Positions 45,782-56,623 are shown, numbered from the stretch's first letter. The stretch is 64,000 nucleotides of DNA from CAZENU01 sp965117035 (GCA_965117035.1 OZ220748.1:3162001-3226000), one strand, 5' to 3'. Translations and numbers: made by a program. The notes: generated from the sequence alone by a model not told the origin.

Positions 45782-46876
45782 TCACGGCGTCGCGGCCGGC
45801 TTCGCCGACAGCACTATCTCGACCCGGACCTCGTCCTCGAGGCTGACGACGCTCCTCGCCGTGGGCTTCGTCAGGCTCAGTTCGTCCCAGGTGAACGTCG
45901 TACGGCCCAGGATGAACAGCGAGGAGCCGTCGTCCCGCGCCTGGATTTCGAAAGTGATCGGCACCTGCACATCCCTGATGTCCAGCGTGCCGGTCGCCTG
46001 CGTGGTTATCTCGTTGCCCGCGGCGAAGCCGTCCGGCGGGGGATCGGGCGCCGTTATGGTGAACGTCGCGTACTCGTAGCCGGGGAACATGCGCCGCCGC
46101 ACGTACCGGTCGCGGAACTCGGAGTCGCTGCTCATCGAGTGCAGGTCGAGCAGTATCTTCGACTCGCGTCCGTCGAGATACACCTCGCCGGACAGGCCGG
46201 TGGTGCGCATGACAGCCTGGATGGGCAGCGGGACGTTGGCGAGCTCCTCGGTGACGGTGAAGGTCGCCTCCGAGCCCTCCGACACGACGAACATGATGCC
46301 GTCGTAGTCTCCGGCCTGTCGCGGCTGGTCGGACGGCTGGTCCGGGGCCGTGGTCGGCTCGGCGCTGGTCGATCCGGTCGCGGGCCCTGTCGCCGGCGCC
46401 GCGGTCGGGCTGGGGTCGGCCCTCGCCGGAAGCTCCAGCTCCCCACTCTCGGCATCGCCCTGGCCGGCCAGCGCGCCCGCGACCGCGAGGGCGGCCACTA
46501 CGGCGACCGCGGGTACCCAGATTCGGTTGAGCGCCGCCACGCGGTCGAGCGCGACTGTCAGCACGGCCGTCCCGACGAACGCGACGACTGCCAGCGGAAG
46601 CCCGAAGGAGAAGCTGCGCGCGAGCTGGGTGTCCAGGGCGACCAGCCCGACGGCGATGACGACGAGCGCGACGGCCATCACGATGACGAAGTTCCTGAGC
46701 CGGTCGGCGCTCTCGCTCAGCCTGTCCCAGGCCAGCCCCGCCGCGACGCCCACGATCAGCGTGAGTATTGCCACGGTGGCGCTGTTTACGAGGGTGTCGT
46801 GCGGGGAGCGCAGCGGCAGCGAGATCACGACTGCTGCGATTGCGGCGATCGATGCGGCGATCAGTGCTGGGCCCAC
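45782..46876 (-). CDS. YceI-domain protein fused to a multispan membrane domain
   Basis: The 364-residue product starts at GTG 46876, seven bases after AGGAG. The N-terminal part (about 1-140) has five likely membrane segments. A Pro/Thr/Ala-rich linker (about 150-190) leads to a YceI-like lipocalin domain (about 195-360): IMFVVSEGSEATFTVTEEL, the typical GLSGEVYLDG, RDRYVRRRMFPGYEYATFTI, and TGTLDIRDVQVPITFEI. YceI proteins bind isoprenoid or amide lipids in the periplasm. The usual signal peptide is replaced by a whole membrane module here. It is 36 bases upstream of the HtrA-like gene. Confidence 0.82.
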   Translation of the reverse strand: MGPALIAASIAAIAAVVISLPLRSPHDTLVNSATVAILTLIVGVAAGLAWDRLSESADRLRNFVIVMAVALVVIAVGLVALDTQLARSFSFGLPLAVVAFVGTAVLTVALDRVAALNRIWVPAVAVVAALAVAGALAGQGDAESGELELPARADPSPTAAPATGPATGSTSAEPTTAPDQPSDQPRQAGDYDGIMFVVSEGSEATFTVTEELANVPLPIQAVMRTTGLSGEVYLDGRESKILLDLHSMSSDSEFRDRYVRRRMFPGYEYATFTITAPDPPPDGFAAGNEITTQATGTLDIRDVQVPITFEIQARDDGSSLFILGRTTFTWDELSLTKPTARSVVSLEDEVRVEIVLSAKPAATP

Positions 46877-47084
46877 GGTGTTCTCCTTTTCCCGGCCTGT
46901 CGCGCCGGTCCATACAAGTTATAGCTGTCAATCGTAAAGGAATTATGAAGACACCAACAACGACCGCGCCAGCAAGGCAACTGTTCAGAGTTGATAGGAG
47001 AACGCGGGTCACCCGCAGCGGATTCCCTGTTTCGTAGACATGACGGTGCCGTGGCCATAACAGTCCGGCCGGGGGGTGGGGGCC

Positions 47085-47145
47085 GTTGCCCCACGACCCG
47101 TTCACCCCGAGTGCCCCGACGCTTCGTCGGGGTGTATCGAGGGGC
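47085..47145. repeat. Dispersed intergenic repeat, second copy (inverted relative to 33061-33112)
   Basis: The reverse complement of 47090-47141 agrees with 33061-33112 at most positions. It contains a perfect hairpin, CCCCGACG, three-base loop, CGTCGGGG. Open frames crossing it translate to a peptide pattern that is common in unannotated bacterial repeats. Confidence 0.65.
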
Positions 47146-47251
47146 CCGCGCAGCTCAGTGTTTGGGGCGGGGCCACCATTGGCGAGAGGGTTGCTCCCGT
47201 CAAGACTGAACAGATACCCAGCAAGAACTCCCTCAGCCCGAAATCCGGGGG

Positions 47252-47286
47252 TGGCGAGAGGCGCGCCAATGATATATAATAGATAT
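47252..47286 (+). promoter_or_regulatory. mazEF promoter and possible operator
   Basis: TATAAT is perfect at 47275-47280; TGGCGA 17 bases upstream is a weak -35. The -10 lies inside the inverted repeat GATAT...ATATC (47271-47287), a plausible site for autorepression by MazE. Confidence 0.5.
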
Positions 47287-47306
47287 CCCAGTAAGGAGGG
47301 TTGCCC

Positions 47307-47546
47307 GTGGCTACGAAGTCGCACGTTTCCAAGTGGGGCGCAAGCCTAGCCGTACGAATACCGAAGTCCGTTGCCGAACAGTGGGGCGTCAGGGAAGGCT
47401 CCGCCATAGAGATCGTTCCCAGGGGCGACCGAGTCGTGCTGCATAGGAAGGTCTACGATCTCGATGCGATGCTGGCCGGGATCACGCCCGACAACCTCCA
47501 TTCCGAGGTTGACACGGGTGGCCCCGTGGGCAACGAAGCGTGGTAG
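47307..47546 (+). CDS. mazE: MazE-type antitoxin (AbrB/SpoVT-like)
   Basis: The 79-residue product starts at GTG 47307, seven bases after AAGGAGGG; a TTG at 47301 lies directly on the binding site and is unlikely. The swapped-hairpin DNA-binding domain has SKWGASLAVRIPKSVAEQWGV, the signature of MazE. The C-terminal tail LDAMLAGITPDNLHSEVDTG is the toxin-binding part. Its 3' end overlaps the mazF start by seven bases. Confidence 0.92.
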   Translation: MATKSHVSKWGASLAVRIPKSVAEQWGVREGSAIEIVPRGDRVVLHRKVYDLDAMLAGITPDNLHSEVDTGGPVGNEAW

Positions 47547-47881
47547 ACCGGAGGTATGTCCCTGCTCGAGGAGACATCGTCTGGCTCAACTTTACGCCTC
47601 AGGCCGGACATGAACAGGCGGGCCATCGGCCGGCCTTGGTCTTGAGCCCGGAGGCGTACAACAAGAAAACCGGACTGGCGCTGTTGTGCCCAATCACGTC
47701 CAGGGTAAGGGGATATCCTTTTGAGGTAATGCTCCCAGCCAGCAGCGCCGTTTCCGGAGTGGTGCTCTCCGACCACGTCAAGAGTCTCGATTGGGGGGCA
47801 CGGCATGCCCGTTTCGAGTCCCAAGCCACCAAGGGCGTCGTCGACGAGGTGCTGGCGAAGGTCAACTCCCTGCTGGAATGA
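47540..47881 (+). CDS. mazF: MazF-type endoribonuclease toxin
   Basis: The 113-residue product begins MVDRRYVPARGDIVWLNFTPQAG and continues EQAGHRPALVLSPEAYNKKTGLALLCPITS and GYPFEV, matching E. coli MazF almost motif for motif. MazF cuts mRNA at short sequence sites. The conserved Arg and Thr/Ser of the active site (GHRPA, CPITS) are present. Start at GTG 47540 within the end of mazE. The pair appears intact. Confidence 0.93.
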   Translation: MVDRRYVPARGDIVWLNFTPQAGHEQAGHRPALVLSPEAYNKKTGLALLCPITSRVRGYPFEVMLPASSAVSGVVLSDHVKSLDWGARHARFESQATKGVVDEVLAKVNSLLE

Positions 47882-48011
47882 CGGAGGGCTGGTCAAGCGC
47901 GGCCTACCGTGTGCGACAGCGTCAGGCTGGTGGTAAGCGCGGCCGTTTGCGGCTGGCCCGGTGTGGTACCCTTCACCGCGTTTCCACCAGCACCCCGAGG
48001 CCACTCCTGAG

Positions 48012-49163
48012 ATGTCCGCCGTCACCATAACCGTCACCGGGTCCGCTCACGATGTTGACGCGGCGCCCGTCAGCGTGCGCCTTGACACGGCCCCCGAGAC
48101 GCGGTCGACGACGTTGGTGGAGGTCGACTCCGGGCGCGCGATACCGTGCCAGTGGGCCGCGGACGACGATGGCGGCGTCCTGACCTGGATCGAGCGCGGA
48201 CTGCAGGCTGGGGAGACCCGGGTCTACCGTACGGCAATCGCTTCACCGTCCACGGACGACCGTGCCGGCGTGACGCTGGCCGAGTCGCCAAACGCGCTAG
48301 ACGTGCTGTTCGGCGGCGAGAGGTTCACCAGCTACAACCTGGACGGGGGTGGAGTCCGACGCCCCTTCCTGCATCCCGTGATCGGACCGGCAGGTGAGGT
48401 GCTCACCCGCAACTACCCGATGGTCGAGAACGTGCCGGGCGAGACCACCGACCACCCGCACCACAAGGGCATCTGGGTAGCCCACGGCGAGGTCAACTCG
48501 GTCGACAACTGGAGCGAGTACCCGAACGCCGGCTTCACCATTCACCTGGTGTGCACCACGCTGGACGACGGGCCGGTCTACGGCCGCATCGTCGCCGAAG
48601 CCGCCTGGGTGACCACCGACCGGAACACGGTGGTGCTGCGCGAGACGCGCGACATGACCTTCTACGACCTCGGAGACGCGCGGGCGATCGACATCCACGT
48701 AAGCCTGAACGCCGCGGAGGGGGACGTCCTGTTCGGCGACACGAAGGAAGGCGGGATGGTCGCGCTCAGGGTCGCGAGCACGATGGACGAGGTGCGCGGC
48801 GGGCGCCTCGAGAACGCGGAGGGCGGCGTCGGCGAGAAGCAGATCTACGGTCTCCGTTCGCCCTGGTGCGACTACTCGGGGCCGGTCGGCGGGAAGACGC
48901 TGGGGATCGCGCTGTTCGACCACACGAGCAACTTCCGCCACCCGACCAACTGGCACGCCCGCGCCTATGGCCTGCTCTGCGCGAACCCGTTCGGACTGTC
49001 GGTGTTCGAGGGTCCCGACAGCAACGGCGATCACCTGCTCCCGGCAGGCGAGACGCTCGAGTTCAGGCACCGCGTCTACGTCCACTACGGCAACGCCGCC
49101 GAGGGGCAGATCGCCGACCGCTACCGCGACTACGTCAGCCCGCCAACGGCGCGGGTCGGGTAG
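48012..49163 (+). CDS. DUF6807 (PmoA-like) family protein
   Basis: The 383-residue product (ATG 48012) contains the family's RPFLHPVIGPAGEVLTRNYPM segment (in part), the invariant HPHHKGIWVAHGEVN (about 146-160), and later FDHTSNFRHPTNWHARAYGL. These conserved His and Asn residues suggest a metal or sugar site. The family is known in planctomycetes and Chloroflexota and often lies beside carbohydrate or amide catabolic genes, but no activity is established. It is followed 17 bases later by a D-aminoacylase-like gene, so they are likely co-transcribed. Confidence 0.78.
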   Translation: MSAVTITVTGSAHDVDAAPVSVRLDTAPETRSTTLVEVDSGRAIPCQWAADDDGGVLTWIERGLQAGETRVYRTAIASPSTDDRAGVTLAESPNALDVLFGGERFTSYNLDGGGVRRPFLHPVIGPAGEVLTRNYPMVENVPGETTDHPHHKGIWVAHGEVNSVDNWSEYPNAGFTIHLVCTTLDDGPVYGRIVAEAAWVTTDRNTVVLRETRDMTFYDLGDARAIDIHVSLNAAEGDVLFGDTKEGGMVALRVASTMDEVRGGRLENAEGGVGEKQIYGLRSPWCDYSGPVGGKTLGIALFDHTSNFRHPTNWHARAYGLLCANPFGLSVFEGPDSNGDHLLPAGETLEFRHRVYVHYGNAAEGQIADRYRDYVSPPTARVG

Positions 49164-49180
49164 CGGGTAGGGAGACGAGG

Positions 49181-50749
<1,569 letters not shown>

Positions 50750-50799
50750 GCGACGATCCAGCAGCGGTCTGCCGAGGCGCGATCTGCTGCGTGTCTCGC

Positions 50800-51779
50800 T
50801 TATGGCTCGCAAAGCGTCAAGTCCGTGCCGACGATCCCCAAGTTGGGCACCGCGATGGGTACGCATCCGCTCAGGCCGTTTCCGGTCAACTGCAGTTTAG
50901 CCAGCATCGTCAACTGGCCCAGCTCCCGGGGAATCGGACCCGTAAGACTGTTGTAGGCGAGATCCAATTCTCTCAGTCCCGCCAGGTTGGCCAACTCCGG
51001 GGGGGGGGGTCGGTGTTGGGAACGACCTTCAGGTCCGTTCCGTCCGCGGCGATCGTGAATATCCGTGCTTCCGATGATTCGTAGATACCGCTCCCTCGAT
51101 GGTGGCCTACGCTGACATAGTTCGCTATGAAGGCGATGCTGTCCCCGCTGGGAGACCACGCCGGATAGCCCTCGAAACTCACGTTTCTGGTCAGTCGCCG
51201 GCGACCCGTCCCATCCGCGTTTACCGTCGCGATCTCATATCCCCGGTCGCGACGCGGGGGATCTCCCGCCGCACCGGGTCCTCGAGTTCCGAAGTGAACC
51301 TCCTCGGGGTAGACTGTATATTCGCAGGTGGCGTACACGAGCCGAGAGTCGGCGGGGGAGATGTCGGCGTGGTAGCCGAACGGGAGCTTCCAGTCGTCGG
51401 GCCCCGGATTCGCATCTGCGATCTTCCGGACCCATGCGCCTCTCGTGTCTACCTGCCAGATCGCTTCGCCGACGTCAACGATCAACGTGGACGTGCCATT
51501 CCCCCAGTAGAGAAATTGACTGTGGGCATATGGGTCGTAGGACCAGTGACTGGGACCGCACGGATAGCTGGCACCGTCAATCGGCTCCCTATCCCAAGGA
51601 GTAGGCGTCGCAAGCGTCACGACGGTGGGCGATGGGGACGGGGCGACCGCAGGCACACCGGTCGGTGACGGGGTCGGCCGTGCGGCCGCGGTCGGGTCCA
51701 CAGCAGGCTCTCTGTCGCAACCTGCCGTCCACACAACCGATACCAGCAACAGTATCGTCCAGATGAGGCTTCGACGCAT
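50800..51779 (-). pseudogene. Lipoprotein with TolB-like and LRR parts, split at a C11 run
   Basis: This is a shortened paralogue of the neighbouring gene at 51823-53913. The first part (51779-50973) has a lipobox signal (VVWTAGC), a Pro/Thr/Ser-rich linker and a TolB-like propeller start with YGHADIS-, GYEIATVNADGTGRRRLT- and PAWSPSGDSIAFI-type repeats. It then reaches a run of eleven C (minus strand; 51009-50999) and goes out of frame. In the +1 frame the coding continues as PPELANLAGLRELDLAYNSLTGPIP (in part) to 50800, i.e. two leucine-rich repeats and the family C-terminus. One extra C would fuse both parts. A TTG at 51809 is an alternative start. Confidence 0.75.
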
Positions 51780-51822
51780 CGTCGCCAAAGATGACTGCCC
51801 TCCGTTCAACAGACTGTCTCGC

Positions 51823-53913
51823 CTACGGCCTGCAACGGTCTATGCGGCTACCTACAAACCAATGGTTCGGCCACCACATGGGTACGCATCCACTCAGGTC
51901 GTTGCCCGATATGGACACGTTCTTCAGCATCGTCAGTTTGCCGAACGACAGCGGAATCGATCCAGTCAGGTTGTTGTTGCCGAGCTTCAACGCCTTGAGC
52001 GTGATCAGCTTGCCCAACTCCGGCGGGATCGGACCGGCAAGGTAGTTCACAGAAAGGTCGAGTATCTCTAGCATCGCCAGTTTGCCGAACGACATCGGAA
52101 TGGGACCGGTTAGGGCGTTGTGGGAGAGGTACAGCTTCTCCAACATCGTCTGCCCGCCCAGCTCAGGTGGAATCGGGCCGGTCAACTGGTTGTCGGAGAG
52201 GTCCAGGACCTCCAGCATCGTCAGCATCGCTATGTCTAGTGGAATTGGACCTGCCAGGTTCCTTTCCGCAAGCACCAGCTTCCGAACGCGGGGCGGATCC
52301 CCGTAGACTTCAACGCCGGGCCACTCCGTTATGGACGTACCCGGGTCCCAGTCCCATAACGCGTTCGGGCCGAACGCATTTCGGACCCTTGCCAGCGCCT
52401 CGCAGTCTTCCACCAAGCCCGAGTTCGTCTCCGGCTCCGGGACTACAATGCCTGCCGAGCACGCCACAGAGGATGCCTGAACCGGGTGTTCGCTGCGTCC
52501 TTCAGCCACTGTTCTCACGTAGGTACCATCTCTGGTCACGAGGAATATCACGTATGTTCTACGGCCCTCGTACCCGTAGTCGTACTCGTTCCACTGCCGA
52601 ACCGCGATCATGGAGCCGTCGGGCGACCATATGGCGTCGGATATCGGCCCGATACCATGGAAGCCATGGGAGGTTTCCTGGGATCCCAACTCTCGGAGGT
52701 CACTGCCGTCCGGCCGTACGGCGAAGAGGCGGTCAGACGCAATCAGAAGTCCAGAGCCGTCCGGGAACCAGGACACCTGATGAACTTGCTGTGTCCAAGA
52801 CACCGTCTGTGTCACAATGCGAGGCGCATCCGAGCCATCGAATCGAACGGTATGGATGCTGGACTCGAAGGCGATGCCGCCATCGGTCGGGGCATTGAAC
52901 CCGAACGCGAGTCGTTCGCCGTCCGGCGACCAGGTGGGAAGGGTGGAAGCCTCTCCTATCCTACGCAGCTTCGAGCCATCTACGTGGACCGTGAACAAGA
53001 CGCGCCGATCATAGGGAAACACTGACCATTCCTCGTTCACGGTGAACGCCAAGCGCTCGCCGTCAGGCGACCACACCGGGGGGTATAGGCCTACCCCTTC
53101 GGTGTTCGGAACCACCTTCACATCCATTCCGTCCGGATCCATCGTGACTATCCGCGTCTCCGATGGTTCGTAATGTCCATACCCGGAGTGGTCTGGTTTG
53201 TTGTCGGGATAGTGCCCGATGAAGGCGATGCGGTCCCCGTTCGGAGACCACACCGGGTAGTTCTCGAAGCTCTTATTGCTGGTGAGCCGCCGGCGCCCCG
53301 TGCCGTCCACGTTCACCATCGCGATCTCATATCCCCTATTGCCCCTTTCCTCTATGCCGTCACGGTCGTAGTACGCGTACTCACAAGTGGCGTACGCGAC
53401 CCGGGAACCATCGGGTGAGACGTCTGCGTGGTGTCCATACGCACGGGACCAGCCAGGATTTGGATCGGCGATCTTTCGTATCGACGCACCCGTGGTATCG
53501 ACCCGCCATACCTCTTGGTCGACGTTGACGATCAACGTAGAAGTGCCGTTCGCCCACTTGAGGAACCGTCCATGGGCGTCGTTGTGCAGGTAAATCCAGT
53601 AGCCGGGGCCGCACGGATATTCAGGCCCTCCATCGTGTATTGTGGGAGTGGGTGTTGGGGACGGTGCGACGATAGGCACGCTTGTCGGCGATGGGGACGG
53701 CGCGACCGCAGGCACGCCGGTCGGTGTCGGTGTTGCGGTATGGGGAGTCAACCGAGCGGTTGCCTCAACCGCGCCCGGCTCAGCCTTGGCTGTGGCGGTC
53801 GTCGGTGCGACCGCAGTCGGCTCCACAGCAGGCCCTCGTTCGCAGCCTGCCGTCCACGCAACGGCCAGAACCAGCAGCACGGGAAGGGTGGCGATCTGGA
53901 GTCTCGACGTCAT
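51823..53913 (-). CDS. Secreted lipoprotein: TolB-like beta-propeller plus leucine-rich repeats
   Basis: The product is 696 residues from ATG 53913 (ATG 53940 would add nine). A lipobox signal (VAWTAGC) is followed by a Pro/Thr/Ala-rich linker with repeated 'PTPTGVPAVAPSPSPT' units, a propeller of at least five 'WSPDG.R.AF' blades (about 130-480), a short Cys-containing linker (VVPEPETNSGLVEDCEALARV), and plant-type leucine-rich repeats with LTGPIPPELG/LSFGKL patterns (about 560-680), capped by LSGCVPMWW. It should sit on the outer face of the cell and bind proteins or glycans. A shorter paralogue follows in the same direction. Fusion of these two modules is unusual. Confidence 0.82.
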   Translation of the reverse strand: MTSRLQIATLPVLLVLAVAWTAGCERGPAVEPTAVAPTTATAKAEPGAVEATARLTPHTATPTPTGVPAVAPSPSPTSVPIVAPSPTPTPTIHDGGPEYPCGPGYWIYLHNDAHGRFLKWANGTSTLIVNVDQEVWRVDTTGASIRKIADPNPGWSRAYGHHADVSPDGSRVAYATCEYAYYDRDGIEERGNRGYEIAMVNVDGTGRRRLTSNKSFENYPVWSPNGDRIAFIGHYPDNKPDHSGYGHYEPSETRIVTMDPDGMDVKVVPNTEGVGLYPPVWSPDGERLAFTVNEEWSVFPYDRRVLFTVHVDGSKLRRIGEASTLPTWSPDGERLAFGFNAPTDGGIAFESSIHTVRFDGSDAPRIVTQTVSWTQQVHQVSWFPDGSGLLIASDRLFAVRPDGSDLRELGSQETSHGFHGIGPISDAIWSPDGSMIAVRQWNEYDYGYEGRRTYVIFLVTRDGTYVRTVAEGRSEHPVQASSVACSAGIVVPEPETNSGLVEDCEALARVRNAFGPNALWDWDPGTSITEWPGVEVYGDPPRVRKLVLAERNLAGPIPLDIAMLTMLEVLDLSDNQLTGPIPPELGGQTMLEKLYLSHNALTGPIPMSFGKLAMLEILDLSVNYLAGPIPPELGKLITLKALKLGNNNLTGSIPLSFGKLTMLKNVSISGNDLSGCVPMWWPNHWFVGSRIDRCRP

Positions 53914-54111
53914 CGGCGGCGAACCCACATGCGACAGCATGTGTCAAACCATCCCCCGATATGGTGGGCCGTGTCAATACCTAGGCGTCCGAGGTAGCTC
54001 TGAACGAGACTGCCCCAGGCACGGCAATGTCGCGGCGCCGATGCGCGCAAGACGACCGGGTCTGCGAGCGTGTGGACCGCCGCGAGCCCGCGTGTGCTCC
54101 CCGAGGTCGCG

Positions 54112-54807
54112 CTAGAGCCTGCCCGCGAGCCACTGGATGCCGCGGACGACGACGGTGCGGAACTCCGGCGTGTTGTACGCGATGCGGCTGTGGCCGCCCG
54201 TGTAGACCATCACCCGCGAGCGGCCGTGCATCCGCGTCCAGCCGAGCGTGGTCATGCTGTGCGGGTCGTCGGTCGTCAGCAGCGGCTCGCAGTCCTCGCC
54301 GGGCTCGTTCATCATGTACGTCTCGTCGACCATCTCCCACGGCCCCATGCCCTTGGTGACCGGGTGGTCCGGGTTGGCCGGGGTGATGGTGATGGGGTGC
54401 TCGCGCTCGGACGTCGACGTCCGGTCCTCGATTCCGCAGATGTCGGACCACGGCTGCCAGCCCTTGTACGCCAGGACGGCGTGGTGGAGCATTAGGATCC
54501 CCTGCGCCGTCTCGCCTAGCAGCTTGACGACCTCGATCTCGCGCTTCTGAAAGCGGTCCTCCGGGTCGGGCAGCCGGCGCTGCATGTTGTAGAAGACGAG
54601 AACGTCGTAGTCCAGGTGGGGATGGCCCCAGTGGGTCTCGCGATTGATGTGCCGGGCGCTGCCGATGTCGTTGACGAAGTCCTCCATGTGCTGCGGGTAG
54701 CAGTCGACCTCGTCGATGCTGCGGAAGAAGCCCTGCAGGTCCTGCACGACGAACGGGTGCTGACCGGTGATGAGAGCGATCTTGATCTTGCCGCGCCAGT
54801 CCGTCAT
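54112..54807 (-). CDS. ThuA-like domain protein (class I glutamine amidotransferase-like fold)
   Basis: The 231-residue product starts at ATG 54807 (MTDWRGKIKIALITGQH); a longer frame to 54873 has no clear start. Flavodoxin-like alternation and key segments fit ThuA: LDYDVLVFYNM, GILMLHHAVLAYKGWQPWSDICG, NPDHPVTKGM and the ending VVVRGIQWLAGRL. ThuA proteins occur in carbohydrate catabolic clusters with Gfo/Idh oxidoreductases, one of which is encoded at 59638. Catalytic function of the family is unproven. No signal peptide is seen. Confidence 0.82.
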   Translation of the reverse strand: MTDWRGKIKIALITGQHPFVVQDLQGFFRSIDEVDCYPQHMEDFVNDIGSARHINRETHWGHPHLDYDVLVFYNMQRRLPDPEDRFQKREIEVVKLLGETAQGILMLHHAVLAYKGWQPWSDICGIEDRTSTSEREHPITITPANPDHPVTKGMGPWEMVDETYMMNEPGEDCEPLLTTDDPHSMTTLGWTRMHGRSRVMVYTGGHSRIAYNTPEFRTVVVRGIQWLAGRL

Positions 54808-54916
54808 GTCATTCCTCCATGCAGGGGCATGCGTGCTGCGACGGAGTGTATGTTCGCCCCAACCGGGTGTCAACGGCGTAGCGCGCCCCCTGTAGGTTCA
54901 ATGAGCATGTCAGTCC

Positions 54917-55420
54917 ATGAAAGGACTGGTGTTGACGAAGAAAAGAGCAGTGGCGGGTACAGGTCCTGAACGGAGTGACCGCGGACGAGATGACGGTGAA
55001 GATTGCGGCGGGTCTGATGGGAGTGCGCGAGCACCATGTGTGGCGACTGCTGGCGGGCTACCGGGAAGAGGGACCATCTGCCATAGCTCATGGCAACAGG
55101 GGCAGGAAGCCGCCTACAACCACGGACACAGGTACGCAGCGGAGAGTCCAGGAGTGCGCTGAAAGGCTCTCCACAGACCTCAACCATACCCATCTGACTG
55201 AGGTGCTGGCGGAGCGAGAGCGTATCGACATGTCACGCTCCACAGTCAGGAGGATCTTGCTGGCCCCAGGCATCACGAGTCCGTGACCCAGCAGAGCACC
55301 CAGACGATACAGTCGTCGTGAGCGCAGGAAGAGAATGCTGCTTCAGGTCGATGGCAACCGCCACGACTGGCTTCAAGGCCGAGGCCCCTACTGTGGAGAA
55401 GACCCCCACCGGTATATTCA
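54917..55420 (+). pseudogene. Relic of an IS481/ISNCY-type transposase
   Basis: Several frames in order make one transposase start: MKGLVLTKK at 54917, then after a frameshift VLNGVTADEMTVKIAAGLMGV with a helix-turn-helix (54960-55290, HVWRLLAGYREEG, NHTHLTEVLAER, SRSTVRRILLAPGI), a stop and further shift, and finally RRERRKRMLLQVDGNRHDWLQGRGP near 55320-55390, which holds the first catalytic Asp. The sequence ends before the other two acidic residues. It is a decayed fragment and no ends are recognised. Confidence 0.72.
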
Positions 55421-55624
55421 TTGAAGTTTTGCCCTGACACCTTAGCTGTATAACGACACGCCATGTACCCGTCCAGGACGTCCCGACACATTGCCTCCTT
55501 TTCGATGACTGCGTATAGGTACTCCCTACGTGCTGGGGCCGTACTGGACCCGTACACGTTGTTGACCGCCCTGGCGGGCCGGTGCTACTCTCGCGGCCAC
55601 GTTGAGGGAGCCCGGAGGCGAGAC

Positions 55625-56623
55625 ATGGCTGAGGTCGGCCGCAGGCTGGTCCAGGTAGGCGGAAACAGAGTCGAGATCGAGGAGTTCGACGTCCCCGAGC
55701 CGGGCCCCGGAGAGGTGCTCGTCAGGGTCACCCGGTCGCAGATCAGCGCCGGCAGCGAGCGCTCCGGGTTCCGCGACGACGTCGCGTCGGACGCCCGCCG
55801 CCACCTCGGCTACACGACGGTCGGCCGCGTGCAGGCCGTGGGCGACGGCGTCGGCGACTTCGCGGTCGGGGACCGGGTGCTGGCCTGGGGGCCGCACGGC
55901 TCGCACTGGATCGCCCGCCGCGACGCCGAGTCCGACGGCGAGATGCCCGTGCAGCACGTCGAGCACGACCTGACCGACGAGCAGGCCGCCTTCGCCCGGC
56001 TCGGAGACGTCGCGCTCCACGGCGTCCGCAGGGCCGAGCTGCAGATCGACGAGACGGTCGCAGTCTTCGGCCAGGGCGTCGTCGGGCAGCTCGTCACCGC
56101 CCTCTGCCGCATATCGGGCGCCTACCCGGTCATCGCCGTCGACCTCGACGACGACCGGCTGGAGATGGCGCGGACCATCGGCGCGACGCATACCGTGAAC
56201 GCCTCCAGGGAGCCGGCGGTCGAGGCCGTCCGCGCCGTCGCCGGTGGAGTGCACAGCGCCTTCCACGTCGCGAGAGACCCCCGTATCCTGGTCGACTGCA
56301 TGGAGGTTGCCGCGCTCGCCGGCAAGGTGATTCTCGTGGGCAGCCCGCCCGGCACGGTCGAGCTCGGCCTGCAGGTCGACCTGCTGCGCCGCGAGCTCGA
56401 CATACGCGGCACCTACGCCACGCAGCTCAATGTACCCCACAAGTACTGGCCGTGGACGATCCAGGGCGACCGCAGCGCCATCATGCGTCTCATCGCCACC
56501 GGCGAGCTCGAGGTCGACCACCTCATCAGCCACGTCGTCCCGCCCGAGGAGGCGGACGAGGTCTACCGGATGATCGCCGCGGGCCCGACCGGCTGGATGA
56601 GCGTGTTCTTCGACTGGGAGTAG
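55625..56623 (+). CDS. Medium-chain dehydrogenase/reductase without catalytic zinc cysteine
   Basis: The 332-residue product (ATG 55625 after GGAGGCGAG) has the MDR layout: EPGPGEVLVRVTRSQISAGSE in the GroES-like domain, GYTTVGRVQAVGDGVGDFAVGDRV (about 59-82, in part), and a Rossmann domain with VAVFGQGVVGQLVTAL (about 141-156) and an acidic VDLDDDRLEMA end, which favours NAD. The usual catalytic-zinc Cys near residue 37 is Ser/Ala, and the four-Cys structural zinc loop is absent, as in a subgroup that includes BchC-like enzymes. It may reduce or oxidise a sugar- or polyol-type substrate. Confidence 0.82.
   Translation: MAEVGRRLVQVGGNRVEIEEFDVPEPGPGEVLVRVTRSQISAGSERSGFRDDVASDARRHLGYTTVGRVQAVGDGVGDFAVGDRVLAWGPHGSHWIARRDAESDGEMPVQHVEHDLTDEQAAFARLGDVALHGVRRAELQIDETVAVFGQGVVGQLVTALCRISGAYPVIAVDLDDDRLEMARTIGATHTVNASREPAVEAVRAVAGGVHSAFHVARDPRILVDCMEVAALAGKVILVGSPPGTVELGLQVDLLRRELDIRGTYATQLNVPHKYWPWTIQGDRSAIMRLIATGELEVDHLISHVVPPEEADEVYRMIAAGPTGWMSVFFDWE

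Larger units (their letters stand above)
46877..47306. other. Long intergenic region with dispersed repeat and mazEF promoter
   Basis: This 430-base gap separates the divergent YceI-like and mazE genes. Bases 46915-46950 are A/T-rich and may hold the YceI-side promoter, but no good boxes were found. Bases 47090-47141 are a copy of a dispersed hairpin repeat (see entry). The last 60 bases hold the mazEF promoter. Several small open frames overlap here in all directions and none has protein-like features. Confidence 0.6.

Noticed and set aside
46089..47349. Several small frames in the 46877-47306 gap
   Set aside because: They lie across a dispersed repeat and are not supported by binding sites or known families.
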